NCBI RefSeq assembly: GCF_007748195.1
Contig: NZ_CP037920.1
Coordinates: 496,001-560,000 of the forward strand
Source of the DNA: Gimesia aquarii
GTDB taxonomy: Bacteria; Planctomycetota; Planctomycetia; Planctomycetales; Planctomycetaceae
Direction: 5' to 3'
Length of the DNA stretch: 64,000 nucleotides
In this document: positions 1-8,768 of the stretch, in pieces
Layout: each line of letters starts with the position of its first letter
Position numbering within the stretch: the first letter of the stretch is position 1
Made by a program: the position numbers and the translations under genes
The notes under the pieces: generated by a model
The model's input: only the letters and a program-made list of their open reading frames with translations
The model's database searches: none
What the model was told of the DNA's origin: nothing

Positions 1-101
1 ATCTCTTCCAGACGCATTTTCTCCTCAACAGAGAGACGCTCCTCGCATAATGCTTCCATAAGCAAAGAAAGCTCAGCCAGTTTTACTTCTTTCTTACTCA
101 T
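1..101 (-). CDS. N-terminus of a protein following the ECF sigma factor (partial)
   Basis: Only the first 33 codons are in the window; the gene runs off the left edge. It starts MSKKEVKLAELSLLMEALCE, an acidic helical stretch rich in Leu and Glu. Its ATG lies inside the end of the sigma factor gene: ATGAGTAA joins the start of this gene to the stop of the previous one in an 8-base overlap, which predicts translational coupling. In planctomycetes the gene after this kind of ECF factor is usually a membrane FecR-like or LamG-domain anti-sigma/sensor protein. That identity is inference from position, because no diagnostic domain is visible. Confidence 0.6.
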   Translation of the reverse strand, partial: MSKKEVKLAELSLLMEALCEERLSVEEKMRLEE

Positions 102-672
102 GACTATAGGACTCGGCTGCTATATAACGATTAATACATTCGAATAAAGTACGTCTAACCCTGCCCAGAGACTGATAAACGGAATTCACTGGACGACCTA
201 ACTCATCGGCAAGGTCCATGCCCTGGTTGCTTCCCTGATATCGCTTTTGGATGAGCTCGCGATCTTTCTGGCGTAATTTATCGAGGCAGAACATTAACGC
301 ATTTCGACGTAACTCGAACACATCCTGGTTTTCTTTTACGGCCTCTGCCACTTGAGAAACAAACTCATCACTAAATTGGTGCTTATCACGACTTCGCTTT
401 TTTCGAAATTTCAATATTTCATAATGCGCGATTTGACAGGCCCAGGCAAAAAAATTGGTGCCGACTTCAAACTGTTGTGCTTTTTTCCAGATGATCAGGT
501 TGGCGTTTTGCAAAATCTCTTCAGCTTCGATCGGATGCGGAACCATGGATAGGATATACAAATAGAGGCGTCTTTGCGATTTTGTAAAGAGCGCAATAAA
601 CTCGCGTCCATTTTCAGAATCCGTATCCGGAAAAACAGGTTGATCGGTCGAACTTGTCAAGTATAGTTCCAA
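94..672 (-). CDS. ECF-type RNA polymerase sigma-70 factor
   Basis: A 192-residue extracytoplasmic-function sigma factor that would direct RNA polymerase to a small regulon. Region 2 spans about residues 25-92 (core-binding and -10 recognition, with the aromatic-rich FFAWACQIAHYEILKF segment). Region 4 spans about 125-182 and ends in a helix-turn-helix with the SVYQSLGRVRRTL recognition-helix pattern. It resembles the ECF group common in Rhodopirellula and Verrucomicrobia. The only start upstream of region 2 in this frame is TTG at 672, since two in-frame TGA stops lie just before it; no strong Shine-Dalgarno is seen. The stop overlaps the next gene by 8 bases, so the pair is probably a sigma/anti-sigma unit. 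Confidence 0.9.
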   Translation of the reverse strand: MELYLTSSTDQPVFPDTDSENGREFIALFTKSQRRLYLYILSMVPHPIEAEEILQNANLIIWKKAQQFEVGTNFFAWACQIAHYEILKFRKKRSRDKHQFSDEFVSQVAEAVKENQDVFELRRNALMFCLDKLRQKDRELIQKRYQGSNQGMDLADELGRPVNSVYQSLGRVRRTLFECINRYIAAESYSHE

Positions 673-718
673 TTCAATTCATCAATGCAGACAGGCTGGT
701 TTTTTTATTCGCCTGCAG

Positions 719-759
719 TAAAACAGCGGAAGAGCCTTTTGAGAACTTCCGCTGTTTTA
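719..759 (-). terminator. Hairpin terminator after the DUF1501 gene
   Basis: A perfect 14-bp inverted repeat (719-732 with 746-759, core AACAGCGGAAG/CTTCCGCTGTT) with a 13-base loop, 32 bases past the stop of the DUF1501 gene. The distal arm reads GCTGTTTTA on the minus strand, so the U-run lies within the stem. It separates the DUF1549-DUF1501 transcript from the sigma factor gene. Confidence 0.75.
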
Positions 760-791
760 TCGTTTCATAATCACATGGATTCACTTGGGGC

Positions 792-2066
792 TCAGCCAAT
801 CAATTCCTTGATAGGAGTTCCGCCATTGGCCAATTTCATGGGGCGACCACGTTTCGATGTATGCACAATATCCAGAGGAATTCCCAATGAATGTGCAACT
901 GTCGCCCAGAGGTCACCTGGCAGGTAGCTCTTGCCTTCGATGCCAATGCCATCACTGTCAGTCTTACCGATAGCCTGACCATTATTAAGTCCACCACCGC
1001 CCACTACAGCAGTCCAACTTGCTGCCCAGTGGTCACGACCAACATTCTGATTGATACGAGGAGTTCGTCCGAATTCGCCCATACAGACGATCGTGACATC
1101 ATCCAGCATGGCTCGTTGTTTCAGGTCGGTAACAAGTGCAGAGATTCCTTTGTCTAGCTGAGGCAGGTTTCGATTCTTTAATGAATCAAAGACTCCCTGA
1201 TGCAGGTCCCAGCTTCCAACCGAAGCGGAAACTTCAATAAAGGGTACTCCGACTTCAACCAGACGACGGGCCAGCAACAGTCCCTGTCCAAAATTACCAG
1301 TTCCATAAGCTTCTTTTAAAGCCGCTGGCTCCTGATCCACTTTGAATGCTTCCATTTGCTTGGAAGTCATGAGGTTGACCGCCTTTTTATAGATGTCCTT
1401 ATGAGAACTCGCAGATTCACCCCGTTTCGACTTAATGAATCCTGATTCGAGAACTTGCAGCATATCAAGCCGTTGAGCTAACCGCTGTTGTTCTGACGTA
1501 TCAACTTTGGCGTTTTGGATCGTTCCATCGCTGGAGACGACAAACGGTGAATGGGACATACCCAAAAATCCAGCACTACCACGGCTACCACCGATTGAAA
1601 TGAAGGAGGGGATCTCCAATTCTTTACGGCGAGAACCTAACTCATAGCTCACGACTGAACCGAATGTAGGATGAACTACAGTCGGATTAGGCACATAAGC
1701 AGAGTGCATGTAGTAAGTCCCGCGAGCGTGGTCGGCTTCACGTGTGCTCATGGAACGAATCAGAGAAAGATCGCCCATTACTTTGGCGGTAGCAGGCATA
1801 TGCTCTGAAATTTGCATATCACCTTGCGTGCTGATGGGCTTAAACTCTCCCCCATTTTTGGAGCCAGGTTTAAGGTCCCAGATGTCAATGGTCGGTGGTC
1901 CGCCTGGCATCCAGATGAGAATACAGGCTTTTTGCTGTTTCTTAACCTGATTCGCGTTGGCTTCAAGATGAGACAGAAAGTGCATCGTGGGAATTGCCGT
2001 TGCTGCTCCCGCGACATGCTTCATAAAGTGCCGACGCGTCATTCCATAAGGATTGAGAATAGTCAT
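792..2066 (-). CDS. DUF1501 protein with Tat signal
   Basis: A 424-residue DUF1501 protein, a family in the alkaline-phosphatase/sulfatase-like superfamily that is greatly expanded in planctomycetes. A twin-arginine signal ([11 protein letters not shown], residues 10-20) is followed by a hydrophobic stretch, so export by the Tat route is expected. Family hallmarks are visible: [17 protein letters not shown] near residue 55, and [11 protein letters not shown] with GRDHW in the C-terminal third, which are candidate metal-binding or catalytic positions. It lies 77 bases downstream of the DUF1549 gene on the same strand, the usual arrangement for this pair. The pair is thought to act in the periplasm on polymers or sulfated glycans, but no activity is established from sequence. 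Confidence 0.93.
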   Translation of the reverse strand: MTILNPYGMTRRHFMKHVAGAATAIPTMHFLSHLEANANQVKKQQKACILIWMPGGPPTIDIWDLKPGSKNGGEFKPISTQGDMQISEHMPATAKVMGDLSLIRSMSTREADHARGTYYMHSAYVPNPTVVHPTFGSVVSYELGSRRKELEIPSFISIGGSRGSAGFLGMSHSPFVVSSDGTIQNAKVDTSEQQRLAQRLDMLQVLESGFIKSKRGESASSHKDIYKKAVNLMTSKQMEAFKVDQEPAALKEAYGTGNFGQGLLLARRLVEVGVPFIEVSASVGSWDLHQGVFDSLKNRNLPQLDKGISALVTDLKQRAMLDDVTIVCMGEFGRTPRINQNVGRDHWAASWTAVVGGGGLNNGQAIGKTDSDGIGIEGKSYLPGDLWATVAHSLGIPLDIVHTSKRGRPMKLANGGTPIKELIG

Positions 2067-2143
2067 AGTGAATGCCCTCTTTTGATTCTATTGTGATTAA
2101 GATGGTTGATAGTTGTTATCGCTATTCGAAATACGGTTTCGAT

Positions 2144-3790
2144 TTAGTGGTTGAAAATAAATTCATTCGAATTCAATAGTGCCCAATACAGATCTTGATA
2201 AGCGGCGAGTTTATTTTTCGAGCCAGCAAGTAATTTCTGAGCACTGGTTGTCTCTCGACGATCAGGATAACGACTTAAAGTTGCCAAAAACATTTTACGA
2301 ATTTTGGCCTGATCGTTTCCCTTCTCGAGTAGTAATTGATTCAGGTAACTTCCCCTGTCGGCACTAATCGCATTTTTGGTCAGTTCCCCATTCATCATCA
2401 TCAATGCCTGTGGAATCGTTCCATTAAATGTAGTGGAGTCGTCTCCCGAATCCGTATCAAAGGCCATCATGAATTGACGCATCCACTGACGACGCTGTGT
2501 TTCTGCACGTTCCCAGTTTGACTGTCCTGATTTGTGAGCACCGGTCGCTACAATTAACGAGTCATAAAGTTGCTCAGCGGTCATGTTTTTCACATACATA
2601 TGTGAGAAGAGAGGAGTTTCGCCTCGCTCAGGACTGTCTATTTCATTCTTACGACCAAGCTGACTGGTCAGGTTGTACGCTTCGCTATTACAGATCCATC
2701 GTGCCAACTGTTTAAGGTCATATTTTTTCTTGACCAATTCTTCAGCCATCTTATCCAGCAGTTCCGGATGCGAGGCAGGGTTATGCGGACCCATGTCATC
2801 AACAGGACGAGTGAACCCGTATCCCATGAAATAGCCCCACATTCGGTTTACGATGGCAGTTGCGATTAAAGGCTTATCTCCCTGAACAATCAATTTGGAA
2901 AACTCTTTACGACGTTCTACACTTCCATCTGGATCAACTTTCACCTTATCGAAAATCGGGTAAGCGACCTGCATCAGTCCCGATCGTTTTTCAAAGTAGA
3001 CCGGGCCATTGAATCCAGTAGCAATGACTTCCGAATAATCGTCAACCTGTCGACCTGTTTTAGGGTCTGTTTTACGGTGGTTGACACGTCGCATTTGGCG
3101 GAAGAAACTGTTGTATTCCCAGAATTGATTCTGTTTCCAGTCATTAAAGGGATGATTATGACACTGGGTACATTGTACCTGTATGCCCAGGAATAAACGT
3201 GTCGTTGCTGCGGTCACCTGAACCGCTTCATCATTATTCTGCATTTGTGCCAAAAGATAATTGACAGCACCATTTTCTTCAAAATGCCCTTCTGCAGTCA
3301 CCAGATCCTGGACAATTTCGTCCCAGGCACGATTTTTGGCAAATGCTTCACGCAAAAACTTTTGCATACCGTTGCGGCTGACTCGTCGAGGAGTACGTCG
3401 ACCGATGAGCAAGTTGGTCCAGACGTTCGTAAAATTTTGCACATAAGCGGGGTCGTCCAGTAGTTGATCAATCAGCTTGGACCGCTTGGCTGAATCACGA
3501 TCCTTAACAAACTTTTCTACCGTTTCTGCGGAAGGGATTTGACCGATGAGATCTAAATGCACACGGCGTACCCATTCCTGGTCGGAAGCTATAGTTGAGG
3601 GCTCAACCTCATTGTCTACCCAGCCTTGTTGAATCTGCCCATTGATATAGTCAATGAATGGATCAAAGGCTCCAGTCGAAAATGCTTTTTTCCTGCTTTC
3701 TGGGGGAGCAGCATTCGCGAAGGACGCTAATGAACTGGCATAAACCGCCAAAATAAAAACAACACAGAGTTGTTTAGAAAAACGAAGCAT
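2144..3790 (-). CDS. DUF1549/DUF1553 protein (PSCyt2-type) with CxxCH motif
   Basis: A 548-residue secreted protein of the planctomycete PSCyt2/PSD1 family. The chosen ATG at 3790 has GGAG about 9 bases upstream and begins a clear signal peptide ending near ANA-AP (residues 27-28); an 18-codon upstream extension lacks both. DUF1549 spans about residues 42-220 and contains CTQCHNHPF at 207-215, a CxxCH haem-c-type motif. DUF1553 spans about 285-540 (ATAIVNRMWGYFMGYG, PASHPELLD). It lacks the separate N-terminal PSCyt1 cytochrome domain found in longer relatives, so this is the short form. It is probably co-transcribed with the following DUF1501 gene; the function of the pair is unknown. Confidence 0.92.
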   Translation of the reverse strand: MLRFSKQLCVVFILAVYASSLASFANAAPPESRKKAFSTGAFDPFIDYINGQIQQGWVDNEVEPSTIASDQEWVRRVHLDLIGQIPSAETVEKFVKDRDSAKRSKLIDQLLDDPAYVQNFTNVWTNLLIGRRTPRRVSRNGMQKFLREAFAKNRAWDEIVQDLVTAEGHFEENGAVNYLLAQMQNNDEAVQVTAATTRLFLGIQVQCTQCHNHPFNDWKQNQFWEYNSFFRQMRRVNHRKTDPKTGRQVDDYSEVIATGFNGPVYFEKRSGLMQVAYPIFDKVKVDPDGSVERRKEFSKLIVQGDKPLIATAIVNRMWGYFMGYGFTRPVDDMGPHNPASHPELLDKMAEELVKKKYDLKQLARWICNSEAYNLTSQLGRKNEIDSPERGETPLFSHMYVKNMTAEQLYDSLIVATGAHKSGQSNWERAETQRRQWMRQFMMAFDTDSGDDSTTFNGTIPQALMMMNGELTKNAISADRGSYLNQLLLEKGNDQAKIRKMFLATLSRYPDRRETTSAQKLLAGSKNKLAAYQDLYWALLNSNEFIFNH

Positions 3791-4211
3791 TTTCTTGTTC
3801 TCCACGGTAATAAGAAGTAACAGGTGATACGCCCTGTAATGCATTGCATCGACAAGTCTTATCAGACAAATTGCTAAAAGAAGACCGCCTCGCTACTGTA
3901 TAACTTCCTTGAAGCGCAAAACATTCGCGGCGACTCTCAAATAATATCAATAATATGTGAATTCATTCATTACATAGAATACTTGATTTTACACAAGATC
4001 CAATGTGAATATCAATCATTTCTGATGTAATCTGGGTATTATGTTCCCAATAGAAATGGTTGTAAGTTGTTTAATATATATGATTTATTGGGATTGTGAC
4101 GCATTGTTTGAATCAAAAATTCAGGTCACGGAGTGCTTTTATCAAGTCCTCACCTCAGTTTTATACAATTGAACACTTTTGTTTTATGGGTTTTGTGCAG
4201 AAATAAGAACT
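3791..4211. other. Divergent intergenic region
   Basis: About 420 AT-rich bases between the DUF1549 gene (minus) and an SDR gene (plus). It must contain both promoters, but I cannot pick convincing -35/-10 pairs. No RNA gene, repeat array or ORF with family features is seen. Confidence 0.5.
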
Positions 4212-5006
4212 ATGACGAATCAATATGACTTTGAGAATCAGACAGTGGTCATTACCGGGGGGAGTAATGGTATAGGACGCGCCACCGCCATCATGATGGC
4301 TGAAGCCGGCGCGCATGTGTTTGTGGGTGATGTCAACCATCTCGAGGAAAATAAGGAAAGGTTCACCCAACTGGGGATTGTGGAGGTGACATGTGATGTC
4401 CGTCGGGAACCACAGGTACAAGCTTTGATTGAACGGGCCGTTGATCAACAAGGAACGATTAATATTCTAGTCAATAACGCTGGCATAGGATTAGTTAAGC
4501 AAATTCAAGATGTCACCGAAGCTGAATGGGATGCTTGTGTTGATACAAATCTCAAAGGTACATTTTTTGGATGTAAGCATGCGATCAAATATATGCTGGC
4601 AACAGGAGGCGGGTCTATTGTGAATACGGCCAGCAATGCCGGCCTGTTACCCCGTGCGCATGATCCAGTTTATTCGATCAGTAAACATGCGATTGTCGCG
4701 CTGACCGAAAGCCTGGGGCTTTGCCACGGAAAGAATAACATCCGCATTAATTGTGTTTGCCCCGGACCCGTTGGCGAAACAGGCATGATGAATGATGATC
4801 TCGATAAAGCAGATGATCGAGCAGGTTTGACTCAATCCATGATTCGCGCCAGTCCGATTGCTGCCGCGCATAATCGAATGATTCAACCTGAAGAAGTGGC
4901 CTCCGCGATCTGTTATTTAGCCAGCAAAGATGCATTAATGGTTTCTGGTACCGCACTTCGCATTGATGGTGGCAAGTCGCTGGGAGTCCCGCCACAAAGC
5001 AACTAG
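4212..5006 (+). CDS. Short-chain dehydrogenase/reductase
   Basis: A 264-residue classical SDR with an NAD(P)-binding Rossmann fold. Visible motifs are TGGSNGIG (15-22), NNAG (88-91), the catalytic Ser near 141, and YSISK with Tyr154/Lys158; the C-terminal DGGKS segment is also typical. The acidic residue after beta-2 (VGDVNHLEE) suggests NAD rather than NADP, which is inference. I chose the ATG at 4212 because conservation begins there; an ORF extension starts 11 codons earlier. No strong Shine-Dalgarno is seen. It converges with the PilZ gene with a 6-base gap. The substrate cannot be told. Confidence 0.9.
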   Translation: MTNQYDFENQTVVITGGSNGIGRATAIMMAEAGAHVFVGDVNHLEENKERFTQLGIVEVTCDVRREPQVQALIERAVDQQGTINILVNNAGIGLVKQIQDVTEAEWDACVDTNLKGTFFGCKHAIKYMLATGGGSIVNTASNAGLLPRAHDPVYSISKHAIVALTESLGLCHGKNNIRINCVCPGPVGETGMMNDDLDKADDRAGLTQSMIRASPIAAAHNRMIQPEEVASAICYLASKDALMVSGTALRIDGGKSLGVPPQSN

Positions 5007-5012
5007 CAGGAA

Positions 5013-5618
5013 TCATCCCGCATAGCAGGAGGGAGCGTGTTCTTTTAAGATCTCGAGTTGCTGGTCGGTCAGTGGAATGAGGAGCTTGCAGTCAATGCGC
5101 CAGAACTCATTATCAATGGGTTCAGCACGCACAACCGAAGCGATTAGATCAAGACCAAAATTCACATGGTGATCTTCAACATGCAGTTGTAGTTCATCAC
5201 GTAATGGAAACTGAGATCGCGAGGCAAATGAAATCCCATTCTGACTGACGTTGATGGCGTAGCCTTTGCTTTCAGGATAGTCGCTGTCTTCAGAAAAATT
5301 ACGTTCGTCTTTCGTGAACGCGAGCACAATGGCTTCACTGGAGTGACGAGGAAACTCGCGGCGTTCTACCGTTTTTTGTTCCTGTGGTTTTACCGGGACT
5401 GAAGGAGTTGCCGCCTTCGCCGAACGCGTCTGTGTTTGAGTCAGTACACGATTCCACGAGTAGTGAAGGTCGCGTTTATGAATTTTTAATGAACGGCCTG
5501 AATTCCTCAGATGCTGGCGAAATGAGATTGGCTGAACCAGGCTCGAAGAGGAAGAAGTGTTTTGTTCGGTATCTGCCGAAGAAACGGACTTTGGTTCGAC
5601 ATCCAATAATTGAGTCAT
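5013..5618 (-). CDS. PilZ-domain protein
   Basis: A 201-residue protein with one C-terminal PilZ domain, the usual bacterial receptor for cyclic di-GMP. The binding signature is present in both parts: RREFPRHS (about residues 86-93) supplies the RxxxR element, and NVSQNGISFAS supplies the [D/N]xSxxG element. The first 80 residues are Ser/Gln/Lys-rich, low in hydrophobicity and probably disordered. The ATG has AGGA 9 bases upstream. It is a single gene; targets such as motility or exopolysaccharide synthesis are inference. Confidence 0.85.
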   Translation of the reverse strand: MTQLLDVEPKSVSSADTEQNTSSSSSLVQPISFRQHLRNSGRSLKIHKRDLHYSWNRVLTQTQTRSAKAATPSVPVKPQEQKTVERREFPRHSSEAIVLAFTKDERNFSEDSDYPESKGYAINVSQNGISFASRSQFPLRDELQLHVEDHHVNFGLDLIASVVRAEPIDNEFWRIDCKLLIPLTDQQLEILKEHAPSCYAG

Positions 5619-6174
5619 TCGATTTAATCCTGATTATCAAAAATAAACATCTATTCCAATGAATAGTGTCTTGTGGGGAATGATTTGCAAATTTGCCTAA
5701 CAAAACCTAGTTCACCCAAGAGAGCTTGTGGCCAAAAAACTCAGGATCCATACAAAAAAGAAGCAGATAAAATCATGGAAGTGCCCTTGAACACCATCAT
5801 TTTGAGGCAGGAACAGAATTCATCGTCTTAGAATTCAGAATTATTGGATTCAAATTATTTTTGTAAGTGTATGATTCTAAATTGCTTATGGCCCTTCTTG
5901 TCTAGACTGACAAAATTCATCGGAATTCAAGATTGAGAGGAGAGTCACGAGCTTGAGAAACCGGTATCAGGGAATTATACTGCCACGTTTCCAATGACTC
6001 TTACGAATCGAATAAAGTTGAGTCGGTTCGATTATCTAAATAGGGGTTTCTCAATTTAAGCCGGTTTGACAACAACAGTATTCCTGGTGAGTTTCATCAC
6101 AATTGATGAGCTGCTATTTTCCCGGTTTTCCTGATTACACCACCCTTCCTGACAGGTAGCGAGATAAAACAGAC
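5619..6174. other. Intergenic region upstream of the fatty-acid-like cluster
   Basis: About 555 bases between the divergent PilZ gene and the first dehydratase. It is AT-rich with scattered AGAATTCA/GGATTCAAA-like words near 5828-5858, but no ordered repeat. A TTGACA at 6066-6071 is present without a convincing -10 at the right distance. No gene is supported. The cluster promoter and the PilZ promoter must lie here. Confidence 0.4.
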
Positions 6175-6663
6175 ATGCGATTTTCGCTCGTCGATCAAAT
6201 TTTGGAATTAGAAAAAGGTAAGTCGATTACGGCTGTCAAAAACCTTTCTCTGGCAGAAGAATACTTACAGGACCATTTCCCCGGGTTTGCCGTCATGCCC
6301 GGTGTTTTGATGGTGGAATCGATTGTACAAGCCGGTGCCTGGTTGATGCGTTACACAAACGATTTCCAATACAGCACGATTCTCCTGAAGCAAACCAAAG
6401 CGATCCGCTTCAATAGTTTTGTAACTCCAGGCAAACAGCTGCGAGTTTCATTAAGCATCCAAAAGTGGGATGGTGATTTGTGCACACTGAAAGCCTCCAG
6501 CGAAGTGGAAGGTGAAACTGCGGTAAGTGGACGAATTGTGCTGGAACAGTTTAACTTACGCGACAAAAACCCTTCGATGGCAGAAAAAGATACAGACAGA
6601 ATCAAAGATTTACAGACACAATTTGGACAGCTTTGGAATCCGAATAAGCAAACGACCGCCTGA
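6175..6663 (+). CDS. FabZ-like 3-hydroxyacyl-ACP dehydratase (paralogue 1)
   Basis: A 162-residue hot-dog-fold dehydratase. The active-site block DHFPGFAVMPGVLMVE places the catalytic His at 34 and Glu at 48, so it should be active on 3-hydroxyacyl-ACP. It is the first gene of a five-gene plus-strand cluster (dehydratase, ketoreductase, ACP, dehydratase, ketosynthase). It is clearly paralogous to the dehydratase at 8245: both begin MR, share the VKN-LAEE-L-DHFPGF pattern, and have His and Glu at identical positions. The charged 20-residue tail after the fold is unlike housekeeping FabZ. The product chain is unknown. Confidence 0.9.
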   Translation: MRFSLVDQILELEKGKSITAVKNLSLAEEYLQDHFPGFAVMPGVLMVESIVQAGAWLMRYTNDFQYSTILLKQTKAIRFNSFVTPGKQLRVSLSIQKWDGDLCTLKASSEVEGETAVSGRIVLEQFNLRDKNPSMAEKDTDRIKDLQTQFGQLWNPNKQTTA

Positions 6664-6737
6664 AATTGGGTTTGCCTGCAAAGTCAATTTCTGTCAAAGT
6701 AATCACGAAACATTCAAATAATTAGATTGGTAAAAGA

Positions 6738-7490
6738 ATGAAACTGGAAGGAAGAGTAGCGTTGGTCACCGGAGGAAGCCGCGGTATTGGAAAAGCCGTT
6801 GTGCAGACCCTGGCCCGTGAAGGGGCAAAGGTTGCCTTTGTGTACCGATCCAGTGCCGAATCAGCAGAACAGATTGTGAAAAAACTGGCTGAAGAAGATT
6901 GTGAGGCGTTCGCAATTCAGGGAGACGTTGCCAATAAATCAGAGGCCGATGCAATCGTCGATCAGGTGATCGAAAAGTGGGAAAAGGTTGATATTCTGGT
7001 CAACAATGCCGGCATCATTCGAGATGGGCTTTTGGCAACAATGTCTGCAGAAGACTGGCAGGCAGTCATCGATACTAACTTGACCAGTGTTTTCAACTTC
7101 TGTCAGGCAATTACTCGTCCAATGATGTCGAAACGCTACGGACGCATTATTAATATGTCGAGTGTAGCCGCTCAGTTCGGTAATGCTGGTCAATCTAACT
7201 ATGCTGCCAGTAAAGGGGGAATCATTGGTTTTACCCGCTGTCTGGCTACCGAACTGGCAAAACGCGGGATCACAGTCAATGCGGTTGCTCCCGGTTTTAT
7301 TGAAACAGATATGACCGTAGACGTTCGCAATGCCGCCGGTGACCAGATCAAGAAGCATATCCCCGCGCGTCGTTTAGGGCTTCCGGAAGATATCGCGAAC
7401 GCGGTACTATTTTTTGCGTGCGAACAATCATCCTACGTGACTGGTCAAACATTGTCCGTTGATGGTGGATTAACTTTAGGTGGAATTTGA
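6738..7490 (+). CDS. fabG: 3-oxoacyl-ACP reductase, FabG type
   Basis: A 250-residue SDR of the FabG family, which reduces 3-oxoacyl-ACP with NADPH. Motifs are TGGSRGIG (11-18), DILVNNAG (85-92), the catalytic Ser141/142, YAASK (Tyr155, Lys159), and PGFIETDM after the active site, the last strongly FabG-like. The length matches the family. It follows the first dehydratase by 74 bases and is followed by a 202-base structured gap before the ACP. Membership in a second, cluster-specific system rather than the main fatty-acid operon is inferred, because fabD, fabH and plsX are absent here. Confidence 0.93.
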   Translation: MKLEGRVALVTGGSRGIGKAVVQTLAREGAKVAFVYRSSAESAEQIVKKLAEEDCEAFAIQGDVANKSEADAIVDQVIEKWEKVDILVNNAGIIRDGLLATMSAEDWQAVIDTNLTSVFNFCQAITRPMMSKRYGRIINMSSVAAQFGNAGQSNYAASKGGIIGFTRCLATELAKRGITVNAVAPGFIETDMTVDVRNAAGDQIKKHIPARRLGLPEDIANAVLFFACEQSSYVTGQTLSVDGGLTLGGI

Positions 7491-7503
7491 TTGAAATGAG
7501 TCC

Positions 7504-7524
7504 GAAACAGCTCGTTGCTGTTTC
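7504..7524 (+). other. 8-bp hairpin after fabG
   Basis: GAAACAGC / GCTGTTTC with a 5-base loop, 14 bases past the fabG stop. No T-run follows, so it is not a textbook terminator; it may be a pause, processing or 3'-end stabilising structure in the cluster transcript. Confidence 0.5.
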
Positions 7525-7546
7525 AGGTAAGACACATATATTGTGT

Positions 7547-7588
7547 TATCGATAAATTTTTGAAATGGGTCAATTTCGTTTATCGATA
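7547..7588 (+). promoter_or_regulatory. Nested inverted repeat in the acp leader
   Basis: A perfect 10-bp inverted repeat, TATCGATAAA (7547-7556) with TTTATCGATA (7579-7588). It encloses a second 5-bp stem, GAAAT (7562-7566) with ATTTC (7573-7577). It lies about 105 bases before the acp ATG, so it could be an operator with two half-sites or a structured leader. The function is inference. Confidence 0.5.
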
Positions 7589-7692
7589 TCGAAAACTGTC
7601 GAAACTATTCTTCCTGCCGAATGGTTTCTTAATCAGGCTGGGTCGGCGGGACTAATCGGCCAGTATCAGGTCGAATCAAGGAGTAATTAGAG

Positions 7693-8079
7693 ATGCCAAC
7701 AAGAGATGAAATCTTCGATTCAGTTCGTGAAACACTTGTAGATGCACTCGGGCTGGATGACGATGAAGTCGTACCTGAAGCCACCCTCATGGGTGACCTG
7801 GGAGCTGAATCCATCGACTTTCTGGATATCGCGTTTCGGCTGGAAAAAGCCTTCGATATCAAAATTCCACGTGGTGAGCTCTTCCCTGAAAACATTGCCT
7901 CTTCAGATTCTGGTTTTGTTAAAGATGGTGTTTTCACTGAAGCAGGTATTGCGGAACTCCGCGAAAAGATGCCACATGCAGATGTGGAATCATTTACCGC
8001 AGATCCCAAAGTAGAAAAAATGCAGGATTTGTTTACGGTTGAAATGCTGGTCAACTTCTTAGAAGCACGCCTCCCCTGA
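7693..8079 (+). CDS. Atypical acyl carrier protein with an internal insertion
   Basis: A 128-residue ACP. The first 60 residues are canonical, with the phosphopantetheine site in GDLGAESIDFLD; Ser40 is the attachment residue, with ESI where DSL is usual. Standard ACPs are about 80 residues long. Here roughly 45 extra residues (about 64-108, including FTEAGIAELREKMPHADVES) are inserted before the final helix (LFTVEMLVNFLE). AAGGAG lies about 11 bases before the ATG. The insertion may dictate specific contacts with the two dehydratases or the ketosynthase next door; that is inference. Confidence 0.9.
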   Translation: MPTRDEIFDSVRETLVDALGLDDDEVVPEATLMGDLGAESIDFLDIAFRLEKAFDIKIPRGELFPENIASSDSGFVKDGVFTEAGIAELREKMPHADVESFTADPKVEKMQDLFTVEMLVNFLEARLP

Positions 8080-8121
8080 TACACAGTAAAAGGGGCTGGT
8101 CAACATAAATCAGCGATGTCG

Positions 8122-8147
8122 CCACAGCTCGCTTTCGCGGGCTGTGG
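8122..8147 (+). other. Strong 11-bp hairpin after acp
   Basis: CCACAGCTCGC (8122-8132) pairs with GCGGGCTGTGG (8137-8147), with one T-G wobble and a TTTC loop. It begins 43 bases past the acp stop. No T-run follows immediately. It probably stabilises or delimits acp mRNA relative to the next gene. Confidence 0.6.
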
Positions 8148-8244
8148 GCTCTGTCAATTCTTGATGACTGTCAGAAACAGCAGCCAGAGTTTGACCAGTT
8201 CACTTGGTACGTATTAGGAATTACCAACTAAAGGGCTCATCAAA

Positions 8245-8727
8245 ATGCGATGGTTCTGGATAGATCGCTTTATCGAATTTGAGAGTGGTTCTTATGCGAA
8301 GAGTGTAAAAAACATTACACTTGCAGAAGAACATTTGCATGATCACTTTCCTGGATTTCCCGTAATGCCTGGTTCTCTGATGATCGAAGGCATGGCGCAA
8401 ACCGGTGGCATTTTACTGGGTGAGATCAACGATTTTGAGCATGTTGTGATTCTGGCAAAAGTTCCCAAAATGACATTTCATAGTTGGGCCAGTCCAGGAG
8501 ATCAACTGATTTATACGGCAAAAATCACTAATGCCGGTGATGAGGGGGGAGCAGTCGATGTGACTGCCATGGCCGGTGATCGACTGGTTGCAGAAGGTAG
8601 TATCATCTTTGTTCACCTCGATCAGAGCGATTCGGAATTCGGAGCAATCAATCAGAAAAACTTCGTTTTTTCTATGAATCTGTTGGGAATTCTAGATGTC
8701 GGGAAAGCGGGAACTGGCGAAGATTAA
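8245..8727 (+). CDS. FabZ-like 3-hydroxyacyl-ACP dehydratase (paralogue 2)
   Basis: A 160-residue hot-dog-fold protein with active-site block DHFPGFPVMPGSLMIE; the catalytic His is 34 and Glu is 48, as in paralogue 1. A second dehydratase in a small cluster suggests division of labour by chain length, or a dehydratase/isomerase split as with FabZ and FabA; sequence alone does not say which. AAAGGG precedes the ATG by 8 bases. It sits between acp and the ketosynthase, separated from the latter by 183 bases with a small hairpin. The tail after about residue 135 is variable. Confidence 0.9.
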   Translation: MRWFWIDRFIEFESGSYAKSVKNITLAEEHLHDHFPGFPVMPGSLMIEGMAQTGGILLGEINDFEHVVILAKVPKMTFHSWASPGDQLIYTAKITNAGDEGGAVDVTAMAGDRLVAEGSIIFVHLDQSDSEFGAINQKNFVFSMNLLGILDVGKAGTGED

Positions 8728-8746
8728 GCATGAGTAGCCTATTTTT

Positions 8747-8768
8747 AAGGCCTTGGTCTGGAGGCCTT
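8747..8768 (+). other. 7-bp hairpin between dehydratase 2 and ketosynthase
   Basis: AAGGCCT (8747-8753) pairs perfectly with AGGCCTT (8762-8768) across an 8-base loop, 20 bases past the dehydratase stop. There is no trailing T-run on the plus strand. It is the fourth inverted repeat within this cluster's gaps. Confidence 0.45.

Noticed and set aside
7629..8084. Minus-strand 151-codon frame across acp
   Set aside because: It is the antisense shadow of the ACP gene; Ser/Arg-rich and without family features, whereas the plus-strand ACP has a clear carrier motif.
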